DNA of 8,800 nucleotides from Pseudomonadota bacterium. GTDB lineage: Bacteria > Pseudomonadota > Alphaproteobacteria > Rhizobiales > Rhizobiaceae. The DNA lies in NCBI GenBank assembly GCA_023388675.1, contig JAEWFU010000535.1:1-8800 (forward strand), given 5' to 3'. Under the pieces are notes generated by a model that was not told where the DNA came from, made no database searches, and saw nothing but the letters and a program-made list of their open reading frames with translations. The stretch's first letter is position 1; every line of letters starts with the position of its first letter. This document shows positions 5,466-8,800 of this stretch, piece after piece. The translations under genes and the position numbers were made by a program.

Positions 5466-5867
5466 TCAATCTGGCCGTCCGGCGCCATCCGGTGCCTTCG
5501 GCCCCGCCTCGGCGACCATGCCTACTGAACGCAGGACATTGAGCACGCCGGCGGCAAATCCCAGAAGCAGGAAGATGATGAGACCCCATGGCGACGTGCC
5601 CGCCACGCGATCGATCAGCCATCCCAGGCCTGCCCCTACCGCTATCCCCGCGATGAACTCGCTCGACAGCTTCAGCGCCTGTCCGAAACCGGCCATGCCG
5701 CCGGTCGCGGGTTTACTCTCGGTTTCGTCCCGCGCCGGTTTCCTGGCTGCCAGAGCCGCATCCAGTTCACGGCTGCGGCGGACGAGGTCTTGCTCGCGGC
5801 TGTGCGATCCTGACGCTGCGCCGGGCTTTTCGTCTCCGGTTTCGTCTGGCCTGTGTGAGCCGGCCAC
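5466..5867 (-). CDS. atpI: ATP synthase accessory protein AtpI
   Basis: Small membrane protein of the AtpI/AtpZ family, first gene of the F0 operon. In other bacteria AtpI helps c-ring assembly or works in Mg2+ transport for the enzyme; it is not a structural subunit. The 133-residue protein has a long charged, presumably cytoplasmic N-terminus (1-58, with the run SREQDLVRRSRELDAALAAR), two membrane helices (about 70-89, FIAGIAVGAGLGWLID, and about 93-115, PWGLIIFLLLGFAAGVLNVLR) and a short tail. The conserved glycine-rich pattern around GxGxGW and the P-x-G-L turn support the family. The start is GTG at 5867 with an AGGAGG ribosome site (5874-5879) 6 nt upstream. The promoter at 5925-5953 gives a leader of about 50 nt. 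Confidence 0.9.
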   Translation of the reverse strand: MAGSHRPDETGDEKPGAASGSHSREQDLVRRSRELDAALAARKPARDETESKPATGGMAGFGQALKLSSEFIAGIAVGAGLGWLIDRVAGTSPWGLIIFLLLGFAAGVLNVLRSVGMVAEAGPKAPDGAGRPD

Positions 5868-5924
5868 CGCGAACCTCCTGCCCGAACAGCCGCTGTCGGC
5901 TCTCCGCTTTCAAAGTCGCGCGCA

Positions 5925-5953
5925 ACATAGTTAGGGGTATGTCCCCAGTCAAG
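5925..5953 (-). promoter_or_regulatory. Promoter of the atpI-B-E-F'-F operon
   Basis: On the minus strand, CTTGAC (5948-5953) is followed after 17 nt by CTATGT (5925-5930), an almost exact match to the alphaproteobacterial housekeeping pattern CTTGAC-N17-CTATAT. The start of transcription would be near 5917-5918, about 50 nt before the GTG of atpI. The spacer contains the palindrome GGGG-ACATA-CCCC (5934-5946), which could be a protein site or chance. Confidence 0.8.
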
Positions 5954-5984
5954 CCGGGTCTGGACCGCTTAAAGGAACTTATTT

Positions 5985-6008
5985 GCCAAATAATTTCAAC
6001 TACTTGGC
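5985..6008 (-). other. 24-bp AT-rich palindrome upstream of the atp promoter
   Basis: Read on the minus strand, the outer GCCAA/TTGGC arms match perfectly, and the inner arm pairs throughout if two G-T pairs are allowed. As RNA this gives a 10-bp stem with a UGAA loop, but only in the minus-strand transcript, where it could fold in the 3' tail of the cell wall hydrolase message. As DNA it lies about 32 bp upstream of the atp -35 box in an A/T-rich island (about 5968-6012) and could bind a regulator. No T-run follows, so it is a weak terminator candidate. Confidence 0.5.
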
Positions 6009-6048
6009 TATATGCGACAATGCGTCGTCAGGCAAAGTCGGATGGATC

Positions 6049-6066
6049 GGCGCGAATCCCCGCGCC
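6049..6066 (-). other. Short GC hairpin after the cell wall hydrolase
   Basis: GGCGCG (6049-6054) and CGCGCC (6061-6066) pair perfectly around a 6-nt loop, 9 nt past the stop codon of the hydrolase gene. There is no T-run after it on the minus strand, so it is at best a weak terminator or a 3'-end stabiliser. Confidence 0.35.
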
Positions 6067-6075
6067 AAGGCGGCC

Positions 6076-7254
6076 TCAGCTCCAGCCGCCACCATAGGTA
6101 CGATAGAAGATATGCAGACCGATCTTCTTCATCTTTTCCATGGTGCGCGCCCAGCGAGGGTGCACATAGGTGGCGTGATAGTGCGTGGCCGAGCCCACTT
6201 CCGGAATGAAGATCTTGCCTGCGGTGACGGCCATGCCTACCTCCTGCGCCACCTTGTAGTGAGAGGCGCTGCGGACGCGCGGACGCGAGCCGTCGCAGGC
6301 AAACGAGAACTGGCAGCGGTTGCGCCAGTCGCGATTCTGGTAGACGACGCCGCAGATCGTCGACGGGTAGGTCGGGTTGCGGACACGATTGAGGATGACC
6401 TGCGCAACGGCGGCCTGGCCCTTTACGTTTTCCCCGCGCGCCTCGAAATAGATGCCCTCGGCCAGGCATTTCTGCTCGGCCGACGAAAACACGCTGGCCG
6501 GCAAGGGCTTGCTCATCCATTCGTGGTCCCCTGCCGTAACCGGTGGAATGAACCTTCCGGCGCTCTCGTCCTGCTCGTTCTTCAGCAGGCTGGCAAAGGG
6601 CGAGGCGGTCGCGTAGTCGGGCTCCGGCGGCGCATAGGCGGTCGCCAGGATGTCGGCCTTTTCGTTGGTGACGAGCGAGGCAAGGAAAGCCGGAACGCCG
6701 GGATCGATCTTGTCTTCCTTGATGTGGAAGGCACCGGCGATCTGGATTTCCTTGCCCCTGATATCCGGCACCGCGAAAGCCATCGCCACCTCGGGCTCGA
6801 CCTCGAGGTCGAGCAACGAACTGGTGCGCTCGAAGACCGAGCCGGCGTTGAACAGTTTCGGCGGCGCCACGGGCGCGACGTTGACGATACGACCGCGCTT
6901 GTCGGCCCGATTGATGCGCGTCTCGTCAGGCGTTTCGCTCGCCGCGCCTTTGCCGCGAAACGCGACCGAGCCGAGACCTGCGGTGTTCAGGCCTCCACCG
7001 GAAATCGAGCCCGTGGTTGTAGAATCGAGGAACGGCATTTCAGCCTGATGAACCGAACCCGCGACGGCGCGCTCGACGAAGGAGCCCCAGCGCTCTCCGC
7101 CCCGCTCCACGCCGGAAACATAGGTGGCAATATCCTGATAGGCGGCCTGGGTCGGCGAACAGACCCAGATGCCGAGACCGACCATGAAAGGAGCAGCAAG
7201 GGAACGCATGCTGCCGACGACATCCCGCCGGCGCAAAACCTTTCGACGCAGCAC
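6076..7254 (-). CDS. Exported cell wall hydrolase, SleB family
   Basis: Predicted periplasmic peptidoglycan hydrolase (Hydrolase_2/SleB fold, lytic-transglycosylase-like), probably for wall remodelling rather than spore germination in this organism. Numbered from the GTG at 7254 it has 392 residues: an Arg-rich start (RRKVLRRRD), a hydrophobic core LAAPFMVGLGIWV, and a likely signal peptidase site at TQA-AY (37/38). A long low-complexity linker (about 50-255) without a recognised domain follows. The catalytic domain (about 262-365) holds LAEGIYFEARGE with the presumed catalytic Glu271, QAAVAQVILNRV, CQFSFACDG and a GSATHYHATYV stretch. GTG 7254 was chosen because a GGAG ribosome site (7262-7265) lies 7 nt upstream. 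A TTG at 7275 lacks such a site; ATG 7209, giving a shorter signal peptide, is the other option. Substrate bond not determined. Confidence 0.88.
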   Translation of the reverse strand: MLRRKVLRRRDVVGSMRSLAAPFMVGLGIWVCSPTQAAYQDIATYVSGVERGGERWGSFVERAVAGSVHQAEMPFLDSTTTGSISGGGLNTAGLGSVAFRGKGAASETPDETRINRADKRGRIVNVAPVAPPKLFNAGSVFERTSSLLDLEVEPEVAMAFAVPDIRGKEIQIAGAFHIKEDKIDPGVPAFLASLVTNEKADILATAYAPPEPDYATASPFASLLKNEQDESAGRFIPPVTAGDHEWMSKPLPASVFSSAEQKCLAEGIYFEARGENVKGQAAVAQVILNRVRNPTYPSTICGVVYQNRDWRNRCQFSFACDGSRPRVRSASHYKVAQEVGMAVTAGKIFIPEVGSATHYHATYVHPRWARTMEKMKKIGLHIFYRTYGGGWS

Positions 7255-7378
7255 GAATTCTCTCCAGAAACCCAACTCAACCGAACAGGCCGCGATAGTC
7301 AGGCATTAACCTTGATGGAGCGTTAACAATGCGGGCAAGGCGGGATCATGGCGGCCGGACAATGTGCGGCAAGGCGCC
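7255..7378. other. Intergenic region between der and the cell wall hydrolase
   Basis: These 124 bp should hold the hydrolase promoter, but I see no convincing -35/-10 pair. Two TTAA half-sites (7306-7309 and 7323-7326) are 13 bp apart, not the 7 bp of a CtrA site. Two imperfect direct repeats of ACAATG...GGCAAGGCG lie at 7326-7342 and 7359-7376. No intrinsic terminator for der is visible, so the hydrolase may be partly read through from der. Confidence 0.4.
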
Positions 7379-8800
7379 TCAGCGGCGCTTCCTGGCCTTG
7401 TTGGCAAACGGATTGTCCGGCGCACGCAGAGCCATGCGGATCGGCACGCCCGGCATCTCGAAAGTCTCGCGCAGGCCGTTCACCAGATAACGGATATAGG
7501 ATTGCGGCATCGCATCGGGGCGCGAGCACGAAAGCACGAAACCAGGCGGGCGCGTCTTGGCCTGGGTGATGTATTTGATCTTGAGCCGCCTGCCGGCCAC
7601 AGCCGGAGGCGGGTGATGCGCAAGAACGCCTTCCAGCCAGCGATTGAGCTTGCCCGTCGAGACGCGGCGGTTCCAGACGCGATGCGTCTTCTCGATCGCC
7701 TCCATAAGCTTGTCGAGGCCCCTGCCCGTCTCGGCGGAAACCGGCACGGCCTGAAGACCGCGCACCTGCGGCAGCAGCCGCTCGGTCTTCTCGCGCAGCT
7801 CGGCCAGCAGTTCCTGCCGGTTCTCGATCAGGTCCCATTTGTTGAAGGCGAGAACGGGCGCGCGTCCTTCGCGGATGATCAGGTCGGCGATCTGCAAATC
7901 CTGCTTCTCGAACGGGATGGTCGCGTCGAAGACGATCACGACGACCTCGGCGAAACGGATGGCACGCAACCCGTCTGCAACGGAAAGCTTTTCGAGCTTT
8001 TCCTGAACCCGTGCCTTGCGGCGCATGCCCGCAGTGTCGAACAGTTTGATGCGTCGGCCGCGCCAATCCCAGTCGACCGAAATCGAATCGCGCGTGATTC
8101 CCGCTTCCGGGCCGGTCAGCAGGCGCTCCTCGCCCAGCAAGGTATTGATCAGCGTCGACTTGCCGGCATTCGGACGACCGACGACCGCGATACGCAGCGG
8201 CTTGGTCGCGTCATATTCCGGCACGGTCTCGGCATCGGGATCATCGATATCCTCGCCTATCAACACGCCCGTCGAAGCAGCGGCAGCCGGTTCATCCTCG
8301 TCGTCGCCCAGCGCTCGCTCCTCGCCGAGGGCTTCGATGATCGCCTCGCGCAGATCGGGCATGCCTTCGCCATGCTCTGCGGAAATCGGGATCGGTTCGC
8401 CGAGGCCGAGTTCCCAGCCCTCCAGCATTCCGCCCTGAGCGCCGCGTGTCTCGGCCTTGTTGGCGACCAGCACCACGGGCTTGCCCGTACGTCGCACGAC
8501 CTCGGCGAAGGTGCGGTCGTCCGGCATCAGGCCCGTTCGGGCGTCGATGAGGAACAGCACCAGATCGGCTTCGTCTATCGCGGTTTCGGTCTGCGCGCGC
8601 ATGCGGCCTTCCAGCGAGGACGCGGCGGCATCCTCGAGGCCCGCGGTGTCTATGACGTCGAAACGGAGATCGAAGAGTTTCGCAGGATGCACGCGACGGT
8701 CGCGCGTGACACCGGGCGTGTCGTCAACGAGCGCGAGCTTGCGCCCGGCAAGCCGGTTGAACAACGTCGACTTGCCGACGTTGGGACGGCCGATGATCGA
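7379..8800 (-). CDS. der: Ribosome-assembly GTPase Der/EngA (5' end outside window)
   Basis: Essential GTPase with two G domains in tandem and a C-terminal KH-like domain, acting in assembly of the 50S ribosomal subunit. The 473 visible residues begin just before the first P-loop, so only about 5-10 N-terminal residues are missing. G domain 1 has GRPNVGKST (4-12), TPGVTRD (28-34), DTAG (51-54) and NKAE (114-117). G domain 2 has GRPNAGKST (208-216), GITRDS, DTAG (255-258) and NKWD (320-323). The KH-like domain runs from about 380 to the end and includes [17 protein letters not shown] and [10 protein letters not shown]; the tail NKARKRR is basic. The linker between the G domains (about 160-200) is long and acidic (DDEDE, EDIDDPD). 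Unlike some Der proteins, it keeps all GTP-binding motifs in both domains. Complete at its 3' end, with TGA at 7379-7381. Confidence 0.97.
   Translation of the reverse strand, partial: SIIGRPNVGKSTLFNRLAGRKLALVDDTPGVTRDRRVHPAKLFDLRFDVIDTAGLEDAAASSLEGRMRAQTETAIDEADLVLFLIDARTGLMPDDRTFAEVVRRTGKPVVLVANKAETRGAQGGMLEGWELGLGEPIPISAEHGEGMPDLREAIIEALGEERALGDDEDEPAAAASTGVLIGEDIDDPDAETVPEYDATKPLRIAVVGRPNAGKSTLINTLLGEERLLTGPEAGITRDSISVDWDWRGRRIKLFDTAGMRRKARVQEKLEKLSVADGLRAIRFAEVVVIVFDATIPFEKQDLQIADLIIREGRAPVLAFNKWDLIENRQELLAELREKTERLLPQVRGLQAVPVSAETGRGLDKLMEAIEKTHRVWNRRVSTGKLNRWLEGVLAHHPPPAVAGRRLKIKYITQAKTRPPGFVLSCSRPDAMPQSYIRYLVNGLRETFEMPGVPIRMALRAPDNPFANKARKRR

Noticed and set aside
5984..6010. Plus-strand promoter TTGCCA...CTATAT
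   Set aside because: The spacing is 19 bp and there is no plus-strand gene downstream; the resemblance comes from the AT-rich palindrome.
7255..7275. TTG start at 7275 for the wall hydrolase
   Set aside because: It gives seven extra residues but no ribosome site; GTG 7254 has a well-placed GGAG.
5983..7326. Plus-strand open frame of 447 codons
   Set aside because: It is antisense to the SleB-type hydrolase and has no recognisable domain; long stop-free antisense frames are normal at this GC content.
7306..7326. Two TTAA half-sites as a CtrA binding site for the wall hydrolase
   Set aside because: CtrA sites are TTAA-N7-TTAA; here the spacing is 13 bp. Two weak half-sites remain possible but unsupported.
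7326..7376. Imperfect direct repeats ACAATG...GGCAAGGCG
   Set aside because: Only two copies of about 17 bp with differences, no flanking structure; likely chance or old duplication.
8762..8764. TTG at 8764 as the start of der
   Set aside because: It falls inside the first P-loop (GKST-L); the frame is open to the window end and the true start lies beyond it.

Overview
The window is GC-rich, compact chromosomal DNA that looks like the alphaproteobacterial order Rhizobiales (Mesorhizobium/Phyllobacteriaceae-like, by inference). The reasons are: an F0 ATP synthase operon in the order atpI-atpB-atpE-atpF'-atpF, separate from any F1 genes; the paired b and b' subunits; a Der GTPase with a long acidic linker between its two G domains; a SleB-type cell wall hydrolase with a signal peptide; and palindromic repeats of the kind scattered through rhizobial intergenic DNA. 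Almost everything is transcribed from the minus strand.

Layout, left to right. Bases 1-1585 (minus) hold most of a long acyl-CoA dehydrogenase of the DmdC-like type, cut off by the window start. A 220-bp divergent intergenic region follows, with a leader hairpin and an ACGT-type palindrome that overlaps a possible promoter. Next is a small DUF1905 gene (1806-2105, plus). Between the convergent 3' ends of that gene and the ATP synthase operon (2106-3237) lies an apparently intact IS5-family insertion sequence of about 921 bp. It is flanked on both sides by inverted copies of a REP-like palindrome. A strong intrinsic terminator abuts the right-hand copy and ends the F0 operon.

The F0 operon (3238-5867, minus) encodes AtpI, subunit a, subunit c, b' and b. 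Together these make the membrane proton channel and the peripheral stalk of ATP synthase. It has a very good alphaproteobacterial promoter at 5925-5953, a GTG start on atpI and a TTG start on atpB. A perfect GC hairpin lies in each intercistronic gap flanking atpE, the gene for the high-copy c subunit. Upstream are the cell wall hydrolase (6076-7254, minus) and the Der/EngA ribosome-assembly GTPase (7379 to the window end, minus, lacking a few N-terminal residues).

I see no tRNA, rRNA, CRISPR array, defence island or obviously new multigene system. The parts most worth a second look are the insertion sequence between mirror-image REP arms with no direct target duplication, the two hairpins around atpE, the palindromes near the atp promoter, and the possible operator upstream of the acyl-CoA dehydrogenase.
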